Positions 12,312 through 21,291 of a stretch of 26,214 nt of DNA are shown here, piece after piece; position 1 is the first letter of the stretch; every line of letters begins with the position of its first letter. Origin of the DNA: a virus; IMG/VR virus record IMGVR_UViG_3300030106_006507, positions 1-26,214 of that record; one strand, 5' to 3'. A model generated the notes under the pieces. It was given only the letters and a program-made list of their open reading frames with translations. It made no database searches and was not told the origin of the DNA. Both the position numbers and the translations under genes were made by a program.

Positions 12312-13739
12312 ATGTGGAAATACCCGTATAAGACTAAACCTTATGACCATCAGAGAGTTGCATTAAATAGTTCAGCTAATGAAAATCAATGGGCTTACTT
12401 TATGGAAATGGGCACAGGTAAAACAAAAGTTACAATAGACAACTTTGCTTACCTTTATTTAAAAAATAAAATTAATTCAGTTTTAATTATTGCACCTAAA
12501 TCTGTTTATACTATATGGGAAAATGAAATAGAAACTCATATTCCAAATGATATTAAATATAAAATATTTAAATGGAATATAGATAAACCAAAAGATTATG
12601 CAAGTTTAAATAAAACAAAAGACTTTAGAATCTTTCTAATTAACGTTGAGGCTTTATCAACTAAAAGGGGATTGGATGCATGTGCAGATTATCTATCTAA
12701 AAATACATTAAATTTTGTAGTATTGGATGAATCAACCACCATAAAAAATAGATCAGCAAAAAGAACAAAAAACATTTTAAGATTAAGATCATTGTCCCAT
12801 ATAAGGCGTATATTAACAGGATCACCAATAACAAAATCTCCATTAGATTTATATACACAATGCCAGTTTTTAAGTCCAGAATTATTAGGTTTTACAAGTT
12901 ATTTAACGTTTAGAAATAGATATGCAGAGATGGCTGATTTACCTGTGGGCTCTGGAAGATTTATACAAATACCTAAATACTATAAAAGATTAGATGAATT
13001 AGAAGATAAATTGAAAGGTTTTTCAACAAGAATTAGAAAAGATCAATGTTTAGATCTAAAACCTAAAATAAGACAGAGAAGATATATTGAACTTGAGGGT
13101 AAGAATAAGGCTTTATATAATAGATTGCGTGAACATGCTTTGGCAATAGTAGAAGATAGTACAATATCATTTTCAAATAAATTAACAGAAATAATTAAAT
13201 TACATCAAGTTTGTAATGGTTTTACTAAAGATGATGATGGTAAAATATTACAACTTCATGACCAAAAGATAGATGCCTTGAAGGAAATATTAGATGAAAC
13301 TGATGGTAAGGTAATTATTTGGGCTAATTACCTTTGGAACATACATCAGATAAAACATGAACTTATGGTTAAATATGGTGAAAGATCTACTGTGTGTATA
13401 TTTGGTGAAGTATCTGTGGAAGATAGAAGACAGGCAGTTAAAAGAATACAAGAGGATCCAGAAACTAGATTTTTAGTTGCTAATCCAACCACAGGTGGTT
13501 TTGGTCTTACTCTTACAGCTTGCAATACTGTAATTTATTATTCTAATAATTATAACCTTGAAGTTCGTATGCAATCAGAAGATAGGGCGCATAGGCTTGG
13601 GCAAAAGGGATCTGTAGTTTATGTCGATATTGTGGCAAAAAATACATTAGATGAGGCCATAATGAAGTCTTTAATTAATAAAGGTAAAATAGCAGCAAAA
13701 ACATTAGGTGAAGAAGAGCTTAAAAGCTGGTTATTGTAG
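12312..13739 (+). CDS. SNF2-type superfamily 2 helicase/ATPase, 475 residues
   Basis: An ATP-dependent DNA translocase of the SNF2 family. RecA domain 1 has the Walker A MEMGTGKTK (31-39), LIIAPKSVY (58-66), the Walker B variant DEST (139-142) and LTGSPITKSP (168-177). Domain 2 has KVIIWANY, then FLVANPTTGGFGLTLTACN and the arginine-finger motif VI QSEDRAHRLGQ, followed by VDIVAKNTLDEAI. The 475-residue length means the conserved core only, without targeting domains. It is the only plus-strand gene between 4703 and the right edge, with its own promoter. Its end overlaps the end of the nuclease gene on the other strand by 9 bases. Fork remodelling or recombination are likely roles. Confidence 0.93.
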   Translation: MWKYPYKTKPYDHQRVALNSSANENQWAYFMEMGTGKTKVTIDNFAYLYLKNKINSVLIIAPKSVYTIWENEIETHIPNDIKYKIFKWNIDKPKDYASLNKTKDFRIFLINVEALSTKRGLDACADYLSKNTLNFVVLDESTTIKNRSAKRTKNILRLRSLSHIRRILTGSPITKSPLDLYTQCQFLSPELLGFTSYLTFRNRYAEMADLPVGSGRFIQIPKYYKRLDELEDKLKGFSTRIRKDQCLDLKPKIRQRRYIELEGKNKALYNRLREHALAIVEDSTISFSNKLTEIIKLHQVCNGFTKDDDGKILQLHDQKIDALKEILDETDGKVIIWANYLWNIHQIKHELMVKYGERSTVCIFGEVSVEDRRQAVKRIQEDPETRFLVANPTTGGFGLTLTACNTVIYYSNNYNLEVRMQSEDRAHRLGQKGSVVYVDIVAKNTLDEAIMKSLINKGKIAAKTLGEEELKSWLL

Positions 13740-14387
13740 TTTATGAAATCTTTCTAACCTGTCTAAAAATTTACCCCCGTAGTCTTGCAAATCAGCCTCT
13801 GAGAGACGAAATTCCTGATATTGGAGGTCTCGGGTGCATATTGCTATTACCCCCTGCTCTATGGGCCCGTAATTCGTTGTATGGGCTAAATAATAGGCTC
13901 CTAGCTGTAATTTATAGTCCTCTACCCATTCTTCTCTTTTTGGCCTATTTGCTTGCTTCCAATCCACAATACTAGGTTTTCCATAAGCTATGGCTGTTAA
14001 ATCGCATGTGCCTGCAAACTTGTTTTTATATTCTAAACTAACCTCATTACCCCAAACCTCATCAATCTTAATATTGTCCAAAATGGTCTTTGCCATCATT
14101 CTTGGTCTACTGCCCTCCTCCATGTCATTATAATATCCTTGACCGTTCAAAGCATATTCTAAAACTTGATGCATCTCTGTTCCAACAGTAGAAGCTTTTT
14201 TCATAATTTTGTTAGCTTCCTCATTACCAACTCTTCTTCGCCAATCATTTAATTGAGTCATGTCTTTTGTTGCAGAAAGTATTGTTGTAACACTAGGCAC
14301 TTTAATATTATCAACAAGATATTTTCTACCGTCTGTATCTTGAAATCTATTATAATGTTTGTATGGATATTTTTTGAGAATTTTCAT
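13731..14387 (-). CDS. PD-(D/E)XK nuclease, RecB/Cas4-like, 218 residues
   Basis: A metal-dependent nuclease of the RecB/Cas4 type. The signature is present in order: GTEMHQVLEYAL (69-80, H73), FAGTCDL (124-130, D129), VDWKQA (141-146, D142 and K144) and DYKLQLGAYYLAH (157-169, Q161 and Y165). An N-terminal SVTTILSATKD is typical of phage members. No Cas4-like four-cysteine cluster is seen. It is the last gene of the long virion operon. The start codon lies inside a 22-bp perfect palindrome and has no Shine-Dalgarno sequence. Possible jobs are DNA-end processing with the SNF2 protein or host DNA breakdown. Confidence 0.85.
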   Translation of the reverse strand: MKILKKYPYKHYNRFQDTDGRKYLVDNIKVPSVTTILSATKDMTQLNDWRRRVGNEEANKIMKKASTVGTEMHQVLEYALNGQGYYNDMEEGSRPRMMAKTILDNIKIDEVWGNEVSLEYKNKFAGTCDLTAIAYGKPSIVDWKQANRPKREEWVEDYKLQLGAYYLAHTTNYGPIEQGVIAICTRDLQYQEFRLSEADLQDYGGKFLDRLERFHKLQ

Positions 14388-14406
14388 GTAGTATTAATAC
14401 TACATG
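14385..14406. promoter_or_regulatory. Perfect 22-bp palindrome at a start/stop junction
   Basis: CATGTAGTATT (14385-14395) is followed at once by its reverse complement AATACTACATG (14396-14406). It includes the start codon of the nuclease gene and the stop codon of the gene before it. No T-run follows on either strand, so it is more likely an operator or an RNA structure over the ribosome entry site than a terminator. Confidence 0.65.
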
Positions 14407-14576
14407 TGATTAGAAAGTACAGCTAAAAGGATTGCACCCATTGCACATATAATAAATTTTTCCATTCTAGCTATTCTTGCTTCCATTCTATCTATTCTTT
14501 CGAATGTTTGTTTTTGCATGTATCTGCAAATTCTTTCGTGATGTTCTATTTTTTGTAATGCTGATTTTTTAACCAC
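14400..14576 (-). CDS. XhlA/holin-like small membrane protein, 58 residues
   Basis: The start is GTG 14576, with AAGGAG five bases upstream. The protein has a charged amphipathic helix (ICRYMQKQTFERIDRMEARI) and one C-terminal membrane helix (FIICAMGAILLAVL). This layout is that of XhlA-type and related phage lysis proteins, which help the lysin reach the cell wall. No endolysin gene is seen next to it, so the role is uncertain; it could also be a membrane anchor. It overlaps the large virion gene before it by 8 bases, and its stop lies in the 22-bp palindrome. Confidence 0.5.
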   Translation of the reverse strand: MVKKSALQKIEHHERICRYMQKQTFERIDRMEARIARMEKFIICAMGAILLAVLSNHM

Positions 14577-17500
14577 GTGTTCTCCTTTGTGCAATCAATT
14601 GACTTAAATTGTCATCAGGAAATAAACCTGCAACTTGTTGTTGTGTCACTTGTCCGGTATTCGGTGGTGTGGGTGCTTGAGCTTGTGGTTGTTGAACTGG
14701 GTTTTCTAATTCAAGATCTTCTGTTATCAAACCTCTTTCATCACCTTCAATCTCTTTTTCTTGTTCTTCTGTGTCAGCTTCGTTTATTGTTGCTTGTCTT
14801 AAAAACGCAACTGCATCGTTATCTACATCAACGTTACCAGATGTTCCTGAATAATCTTGAGCAAACATTGTTTCAAAGTTTTCTTTAGGTATTGTGTTTT
14901 CATCATAAATTGGATCTGGAACTTTACTATCTAATTGTAATAATCTATCTGTAATCTCCTCAGGAGTTACATCTTGTGCTCTTACTCTTGGCACATCACT
15001 ATCGTTTTCATGTAAATAATTCATCACTCTTGCAAATGCTTCTCGTTTTTGTGTTAAACCTAATCTACCAATCACACCTGGTGACTGTCTTATATTTGCT
15101 ATGGTTTGTATGTCTCTACCTTTAAAATATCTTCTACCTATACCCAAAATACCAGGTACACCATCTCCTAATTTTTTACCCATTAATGTTGCAACCTGCT
15201 CTTCAGGATTAAGAGCATCATTCCAAGCTCTCATTGCAACTGGATCAGTAAGTATTTGACCCGCTCTTCTTGCTAATAAAATAAATAAAGCAGGTGCGAA
15301 AGGGTTGACTGCTGCAGATCCTCCTAATACTAATGTTCCTGTTAATGAGTTTAGACCACCTAATTGAAATCTTCTTTGCATAAACGTAGATGTATCTGCA
15401 ATTGGTGTATCTGATATAGCTTTCATATATGTAACAAATCTCTCAAACTGTTGAGCATTTTTTCTACCACCTAAAATTGTTTCAAATTTTTTTACAGCAA
15501 CATCATCGGTAATGTCATCAATACCAAGATTTTTTAAAAAAGTGTTAATTTTAAAACCAGATGTGTCCCTTGGACTAAATCTTATTTTTGTAGCATCAAA
15601 TATACCATCTCCTCTTTTTACTTTTTCAATACTAAAATCTAAAACTTCTTCTGTTCCAACTCGTTTCTTAACCATGGACTCCATAACATCTACCGTCCCA
15701 TTGACTCCAGCTTTAACGGTAGCTTCATTCATAATTTCATTTAACATTTTTTGACCAGCGGGAGATGCAGATGACTCAAAACTTTTGATAAATGAATTCC
15801 ACATCCATCTTGCTTTTGCCGCGTTGTATAAGGCCTCTCCTCCACCTTTTGTTATTCCAATCTGTGCACCTGTTTTTTTAGAAACAATTCTATCTGCACC
15901 AATTAATTGTCTAAATTGTTTTATTGCTGTGCTATCTCCATGTGTAAATACATCTTGTGCTAAGTCATTAAAAAATCTTTGAGCTTTTCTTTTTTCAAGA
16001 CCAGTTATTCCTGCTAAAGCTTTATTGGTAAATTTTGTAGAATCATATTTTCTAAATACATTTGTTATACCTGCACGTTGATAAAAATTCATTAAAGTTG
16101 CAAAGACATCATTAGCTCTGTATAATTGATCTTTTAATTGTTCAGATTGTTTTAATACAAAGTTTAAATCTGCATCAGCTGCTGCTTTACCAGATGTTTT
16201 AATTAAGTTTTCATAACCTTCTTTAAATACAGCATCTTTCATAAAAGTTTCTTTAGTAATATTTGCGCCAAACATATTTAAATCAGCTTCTAAAGCCTCT
16301 CTTATTTCCCATAATGTGGGTCTTATATTTTGATAAGTTGTTTCATCTATTGCTCTATTGAGCATTGTCATTACTCCTTTGTATTCCTTAGGAGTAATAA
16401 ATTCATTAATACCATTTACATACCTAAAAAAATTTGCAAGTGGATCGCCCGTACGCTGGAGTTTTTCAATATCTTTTACAGGTAATGCTCCTAATGCGTC
16501 TGATGCAAGATTTTTAAGTTGTGGAAATTGTGCTTGTAGACCTTCAGTAAATTTTGCAGCAACTTCTTTTACTTTTTTAGTAGGAATGACTGTCGGGTTT
16601 CTAATTGACTCAGCTAAAGATTCAAAACCTCTGTAAGATGAATTAATTAAAGCAGAGTTTGCTTTAAAAGCTTCATCAGCTTGTTTAAAAACAGTCGCTG
16701 ATAACAAACTTGTTTTCATTAGTGGTCCATAATTTAAAACGCTATTATTTAAATATTCTCTGCCAGCTTTTTGTTCTGCACCTTGTAAAGCTTCTCTACC
16801 TATACCTCCAATGAATGGAAATATACCAATAACCTTAAAAAAACTTTTAGATATACCACCTAATAAACCTACGTTTTCTCTCGCCGTCATAACTAATGGC
16901 AGCGGTAATCCTCTCTCAGATGCTATAGAAACTAATTCTTTTGAGTCTGGAGATTTTGCTCCAATCGATAACCTTGCAAGTTTACCAAACCCTTTAATAA
17001 AAAAGGGTGTTAATGTTGCAGCTCCAGCGTTCCATGCTAATGCAGTAAAGGTTGCATCCATCGCATTAGATAAAATATTAGTATTTACTTCTCTTGGTGT
17101 TTGATCTTTTAAATCTTCTTGTATTGCATTCATAGCGTATACACCTGCTGTTTCATTTAACATGTCGAATGTGACAGATCCTGCTCCAGCTCCAGCAGAG
17201 CCGCCTAAAACAGACAATATTTCTGTTTTGCCTAATGGACTATTTAATACTCTACCCACTGTTGGATCAGCAGCTCTAGCTAAAACTTTCAATGCACCTC
17301 CAAATAATTTAAATCTACCTGGTAATGTATTCGTTAAGTTGTCAGCCATATTTTTAAATTTATTTGTTCTAGCAAATAAACCTGTATATTTATTACCTGG
17401 TATTTTGGACTTTGCTTCACTAAATATTTTTTTTCTTCGTGTTACATATGGAGTGATACTTCCAATCAAATCACCTGCTAAAATGGCTTCACTTCTTCCC

Positions 17501-17739
17501 TCTAATTTACTTTGCTCTTGTTGTAATCTAACTCCTATCGGATTTTCTTGTGCAGCTTTAAGAGTTTGTATATCTCTTGTAGCTCCTTTTCTTTGTTGAA
17601 TAATCACATCTGTTTTAGGTCCCTTAATAAAACCTTGATCTATTGCGTTATCTATTAAGTTTCTCTGTCTTTGATTTAACTTACTTGGATCTAAAGTTTT
17701 ATTTTGAATTGCAGTTTCTATTTCTTGTAAAGTAGCCAT
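14569..17739 (-). CDS. Large internal virion protein, 1056 residues
   Basis: A very long protein in the place where podoviruses encode the internal core or ejection proteins that enter the host ahead of the DNA. It has several glycine- and alanine-rich hydrophobic stretches that could enter membranes (SVLGGSAGAGAGSVTF near 175, VIGIFPFIGGIG near 315, and TLVLGGSAAVNPFAPALFI in the C-terminal third) separated by long helical parts. The C-terminus is Pro/Gln-rich and ends with AGLFPDDNLSQLIAQRRTRG, an end pattern I recall from internal proteins of marine phages. No lytic transglycosylase motif was recognised. The start shares one base with the stop of the gene before it (TAATG). Confidence 0.7.
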   Translation of the reverse strand: MATLQEIETAIQNKTLDPSKLNQRQRNLIDNAIDQGFIKGPKTDVIIQQRKGATRDIQTLKAAQENPIGVRLQQEQSKLEGRSEAILAGDLIGSITPYVTRRKKIFSEAKSKIPGNKYTGLFARTNKFKNMADNLTNTLPGRFKLFGGALKVLARAADPTVGRVLNSPLGKTEILSVLGGSAGAGAGSVTFDMLNETAGVYAMNAIQEDLKDQTPREVNTNILSNAMDATFTALAWNAGAATLTPFFIKGFGKLARLSIGAKSPDSKELVSIASERGLPLPLVMTARENVGLLGGISKSFFKVIGIFPFIGGIGREALQGAEQKAGREYLNNSVLNYGPLMKTSLLSATVFKQADEAFKANSALINSSYRGFESLAESIRNPTVIPTKKVKEVAAKFTEGLQAQFPQLKNLASDALGALPVKDIEKLQRTGDPLANFFRYVNGINEFITPKEYKGVMTMLNRAIDETTYQNIRPTLWEIREALEADLNMFGANITKETFMKDAVFKEGYENLIKTSGKAAADADLNFVLKQSEQLKDQLYRANDVFATLMNFYQRAGITNVFRKYDSTKFTNKALAGITGLEKRKAQRFFNDLAQDVFTHGDSTAIKQFRQLIGADRIVSKKTGAQIGITKGGGEALYNAAKARWMWNSFIKSFESSASPAGQKMLNEIMNEATVKAGVNGTVDVMESMVKKRVGTEEVLDFSIEKVKRGDGIFDATKIRFSPRDTSGFKINTFLKNLGIDDITDDVAVKKFETILGGRKNAQQFERFVTYMKAISDTPIADTSTFMQRRFQLGGLNSLTGTLVLGGSAAVNPFAPALFILLARRAGQILTDPVAMRAWNDALNPEEQVATLMGKKLGDGVPGILGIGRRYFKGRDIQTIANIRQSPGVIGRLGLTQKREAFARVMNYLHENDSDVPRVRAQDVTPEEITDRLLQLDSKVPDPIYDENTIPKENFETMFAQDYSGTSGNVDVDNDAVAFLRQATINEADTEEQEKEIEGDERGLITEDLELENPVQQPQAQAPTPPNTGQVTQQQVAGLFPDDNLSQLIAQRRTRG

Positions 17740-19952
17740 TATAATTGTATATCTCCTAACCCTTCTTCTATTTCTTCTTTACTCAAATCTTCTGCTAAAC
17801 CCTGTATTTCTTTTGCAGTCTCAAAAGGAACATATAAACCTAAATCTCTTAAGGCTTTAATAGTGCTTTCTAGTCCACCTCCTTCTCTAAACAATAATTC
17901 TTGTCTTCTAATATCTGCTTCTATTTGTGAGGCAATTGCTGAAATTGAATCTTTTACATCTTTTGATGATCTTCTAAATGAAATAATGTTTACAATTTCT
18001 CTAGCTGCATTAATATCTCTTTGTGTCAATCTATCTTGATCCTTAAACGTATTAGCAAGAGCGTATATTAATGTAACTTCTTGCACAGCAAGTCTTTCTT
18101 GTTCTGCTCCTGTAAGTCCAGAAAATTTTCTTACTTTTCCTCTTGCTTGAGTTAATAATTTATTTTTATTTATTGATTGTATTAATTTTGATTTTTCTGG
18201 TGCTGTTAATGTATCGTCTTCTCGTATTTTTTTTGCTTCATCGTTAAACAATCTGTCAACTAGTCCTTCAATTTGTCCTGTTTCTAGATTTGCAAAATCA
18301 TCTTGTAATACTCTACCACCCGTTAATTCTCTAATTACACCAGTAAATCTTTTTAAAATTAAATCTCCTTTTAGTGCAGCACCGGCTTTTGGTGTTCTAC
18401 CTTCAGCGTCCTCTTGATTTAAAGTTTTTAAAATATCTCTTGCAACTGCTAAAGCTGAATATTTATTACCTAGAGTATCTTGAATATCATATAATCTTTT
18501 ATCTAAAGTTGATTGCTCTTTAAAATTTTCAAAATTACCAACAACTTGACCACCTATAACAACTGGACCTCTACCTATTGGGTCAAAAATTTCTCTGCCT
18601 GTATTTGGATCTAATCCACCAAATGTAGCTGCTGTTCCATCTTCTAATAAAACACCATTGTAATTTCTTATTTTTCCATCTACGCCTCTGACTTGTATTA
18701 CTCCATATTTTTCTGGACCAGATCTTTGAGCTGCTTTATTTAAAAATGACATGTGTTCTAAAGCTGCCTCTAAAGAAGCTTCTCTTCTTCTAGCTCTTAA
18801 CTCACCTTCTTTTAATTTTACAGTAACCAAGTTGTTTACTGCAGGGCCAAGTGCTTGACCAAATACTTCTAGAGCACCACCAATACCACTTCTAGTGGTT
18901 GTACCAGTTAATAATCCAGACGCTAAATTAGATAGAAATACTAATTTTGCTTGTGAACTTTGACCTTTATTTAATTCATCAAAATATTGTCTTGCCAATT
19001 TAATATTTTGATTAAATATTGTGTCGTCAGACGCACCACCAGTTTGAATTAGGTTCGCTGTAGATTTATTAATTTCTTGATCAGCAGCCTGTTGAATTTT
19101 AGTTTTTGGTTGTTTTACCTCAGGTTGTTTAGGTTGTTCTGCGACTGCCACTTTAGCTTGATCTCTTGGCTCACCAGGTAAAGTTGGACTTATTGTGTCG
19201 TCTTGTATTTTGTTTAAATCAGCTTCTCCTGCACCTGCATACTTTTCCTGAGCTAACTCATCACCTTGATTTCGTAAAGATGCAAGACTTTTTTCTACTT
19301 GTTTTCTTCTTGGAGATTTTTTAAATCCTTGTTCATCAGCTTTTGCAATTTCTGCCAACGTTATACCCTTCGTTTCTCCTCTTTTTGCTTTTCTTCTACC
19401 GGTTGCGCCAGGTTCTGGTCTGTCAAATAACCCTAATGGTTTACCTAAATCAGGGGACAATGCTGACATAGTTGTTCCAATTGGTTTTTGCTGAATGTAA
19501 TCTTTTGCACCTAAGGCTGCTCTACCAGCTAAAGTTGTAAGACCAGCAACTCTTCCTATTGGTGTTGCGGAAATTAAACCAGCTAAACCATAATCAATGA
19601 TAGGTGCTAAGGCACTCTCATCAGAGAGACCTAATTTTCTTCTACCTGCACCTATTATTGGAGCCAACCCTTCCATACCTATTAAACCTGCTGTGCCTGC
19701 TCCAGGCACAAATCTAGTTACTTTAGGATTAAAAAATTGACCTGGTCTTTGTATAAAAGATCTAAGATCACCAATTGCTCTTCTTGCAATATTAGGTCTT
19801 AAGGCAGGAACAGGTGTTCTTGGATTAATTTGTGGGTTAGGATTATTTATTGGTTGACCAACCATCACTCCTGTTTGTGCATGTAAAGGTTTTAAATAAC
19901 CTTTTTTCAAAGCTGCTTTTCTAAATAATGGTCTATTTAATACTTTGTTCAT
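17739..19952 (-). CDS. Internal virion protein, 737 residues
   Basis: A large structural-type protein. The basic, proline-rich N-terminus (about residues 1-75) leads to glycine-rich hydrophobic stretches (FVPGAGTAGLIGMEGLAPII, 82-101, and YGLAGLISATPIGRVAG), then a low-complexity charged linker rich in Lys, Pro and Gln (about 200-290), then a helical part containing SGIGGALEVFGQALGP. Such a plan fits an ejected core protein, with flexible and membrane-active parts. No enzyme motif is seen. It lies between the 290- and 1056-residue proteins, and its stop overlaps the start of the latter by one base. Confidence 0.65.
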   Translation of the reverse strand: MNKVLNRPLFRKAALKKGYLKPLHAQTGVMVGQPINNPNPQINPRTPVPALRPNIARRAIGDLRSFIQRPGQFFNPKVTRFVPGAGTAGLIGMEGLAPIIGAGRRKLGLSDESALAPIIDYGLAGLISATPIGRVAGLTTLAGRAALGAKDYIQQKPIGTTMSALSPDLGKPLGLFDRPEPGATGRRKAKRGETKGITLAEIAKADEQGFKKSPRRKQVEKSLASLRNQGDELAQEKYAGAGEADLNKIQDDTISPTLPGEPRDQAKVAVAEQPKQPEVKQPKTKIQQAADQEINKSTANLIQTGGASDDTIFNQNIKLARQYFDELNKGQSSQAKLVFLSNLASGLLTGTTTRSGIGGALEVFGQALGPAVNNLVTVKLKEGELRARRREASLEAALEHMSFLNKAAQRSGPEKYGVIQVRGVDGKIRNYNGVLLEDGTAATFGGLDPNTGREIFDPIGRGPVVIGGQVVGNFENFKEQSTLDKRLYDIQDTLGNKYSALAVARDILKTLNQEDAEGRTPKAGAALKGDLILKRFTGVIRELTGGRVLQDDFANLETGQIEGLVDRLFNDEAKKIREDDTLTAPEKSKLIQSINKNKLLTQARGKVRKFSGLTGAEQERLAVQEVTLIYALANTFKDQDRLTQRDINAAREIVNIISFRRSSKDVKDSISAIASQIEADIRRQELLFREGGGLESTIKALRDLGLYVPFETAKEIQGLAEDLSKEEIEEGLGDIQL

Positions 19953-19960
19953 AGTGCATC

Positions 19961-20833
19961 CTAACTACCTTGTATACCTTGGAAAGCTGTAAATGCACCT
20001 AAACCAGTTCCAACGGCTTGTGCTAAAGGACTTGGTTGTGGAGCTGTAACAGCAGTTATACCTGATTGTGATTTTGGTCCAGCAGCATAAATATTAGACA
20101 AAAATTCAGCTCTTTGAAATGGTTCAAAAGATTGTTGTAACTGAGTTTGTCTTTGAGCATCTAATGCTTGTTGAGCTAATTGTCTTTGTAATCCACCAGC
20201 TCCTAATAATTGATTGATGTCCTGTGCTGCCATCGCTTGTTGCTGTTGGCCAGCTCCTAACAATTGTTGTCCAGCACTTAAACCAACACGTTGTTGATCT
20301 TGTGCAGCGGCAAGAGCTGTATCAAATCCTCTAGCTCTAGATTTACCTATCTCCTCTAAGGCCCTTGCTTGTAACTCTGCTTGAGCAACACCCTCTCTAC
20401 CACCACCAAATGCACCTGCCCGAATAGCTTGCTGTCCTAATCTATTTTGTGCAATTTGTGCTTGTCTTATTATTTCATCAGTTACAAAATCTTGAAAGGG
20501 GTTAAAATATTGCTGTATTTGTTGTTGACCAATAGGTGTAGCAGCCCCCAACAATTGACCTATACCTGCAGTCGTAGTTTGTCCACCAACTCCAGTTGTT
20601 CCGGCAGCCGTTAACCCTTGTTGTTCTAAAGCTCCAAAAGGTGCAACTTGAATCTCTGGTATTGCAACAGGTTTTTGTGCAACCTGTCTTGCAAGATCCA
20701 TTAATTCTATTTTTCTTTCCTCTATACCAGGAGCTTCTCTTACAAAAGATGTTGTCGTTGTTGGAGCTCCACCCCCACCTGAGGGTGCAGAGGGCCTTGA
20801 TCCACCGCCTAAAATATTACTAACAAAACTCAT
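19961..20833 (-). CDS. Gln/Ala/Gly-rich virion protein, 290 residues
   Basis: A low-complexity protein with more than one glutamine in ten residues across its middle. After a glycine-rich N-terminus (GGGSRPSAPSGGGG), it shows YFNPFQDFVTDEIIRQAQ and then IRAGAFGGGREGVAQAEL, a pattern common to a family of phage structural proteins with 'NPY/F ... GAFGG.R' motifs found next to internal core genes. The rest is long alanine/glutamine helices. It probably forms part of the internal core or the ejection apparatus. The ATG overlaps the stop of the GNAT-like gene before it (ATGA). Confidence 0.65.
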   Translation of the reverse strand: MSFVSNILGGGSRPSAPSGGGGAPTTTTSFVREAPGIEERKIELMDLARQVAQKPVAIPEIQVAPFGALEQQGLTAAGTTGVGGQTTTAGIGQLLGAATPIGQQQIQQYFNPFQDFVTDEIIRQAQIAQNRLGQQAIRAGAFGGGREGVAQAELQARALEEIGKSRARGFDTALAAAQDQQRVGLSAGQQLLGAGQQQQAMAAQDINQLLGAGGLQRQLAQQALDAQRQTQLQQSFEPFQRAEFLSNIYAAGPKSQSGITAVTAPQPSPLAQAVGTGLGAFTAFQGIQGS

Positions 20834-21291
20834 TTAATATCCTTTACTAATTGTACATGTTTTTTTTCCCAACCCCATTTTTTAGAAATTCTCTCCCAAC
20901 CTGGTCTAGCCCAAACACAAATTCTTTTGCAATCATTTTGTTTTGCAAAATTTGTTAGGTGGTCAATTAAATTATCTTCCCATATATCTCTACGTGTGCC
21001 AGTGCAAATTACTATTTCAAATTGATTATAGTTTGGCATCACACCAATTCTTGTAACTGATATACCAAATACTTTATTTTGTTCATGTTCGTCATTTCCA
21101 AACATAATAAATAATTGCATTTGATCTGTTAAAAGTAATTCATAAAAATGTTTTGAATCTGCATACTGCCCTGAATATTGCAAAGCTTCTTTGATCATAA
21201 ACTCAGCCAACGGCCAATATTTAGAAACATCTTTTGGCAGGACTGGTACTATGCTTACTTTTGGTTTAATTAATCGAGCTGTTTTTGCCAT
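20830..21291 (-). CDS. GNAT-like acetyltransferase-fold protein, 153 residues
   Basis: Start ATG 21291 with AAGG upstream (the frame is open to GTG 21297). The pattern is of the short GNAT-like proteins found beside virion genes in many podoviruses: a helix with YWPLAEFMIKEALQY, strands around QLFIMFGND and KVFGISVTRIG, EIVICTGTRRDIWEDNLIDH, and a final KRICVWARPGWERISKKWGW. The usual acetyl-CoA loop (R/Q-x-x-G-x-G/A) is not evident, so it may be a structural use of the fold rather than an active enzyme. It overlaps the genes on both sides (26 and 4 bases). Confidence 0.6.
   Translation of the reverse strand: MAKTARLIKPKVSIVPVLPKDVSKYWPLAEFMIKEALQYSGQYADSKHFYELLLTDQMQLFIMFGNDEHEQNKVFGISVTRIGVMPNYNQFEIVICTGTRRDIWEDNLIDHLTNFAKQNDCKRICVWARPGWERISKKWGWEKKHVQLVKDIK

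Noticed and set aside
17162-17599. A 145-codon plus-strand frame inside the 1056-residue virion gene, with others at 14577-14888, 15512-15754, 16358-16636 and 16811-17104
   Set aside because: They are antisense to a continuous, well-supported gene, have Leu/Phe/Ser-rich products typical of the reverse of AT-rich coding sequence, and no promoter or ribosome site was seen.
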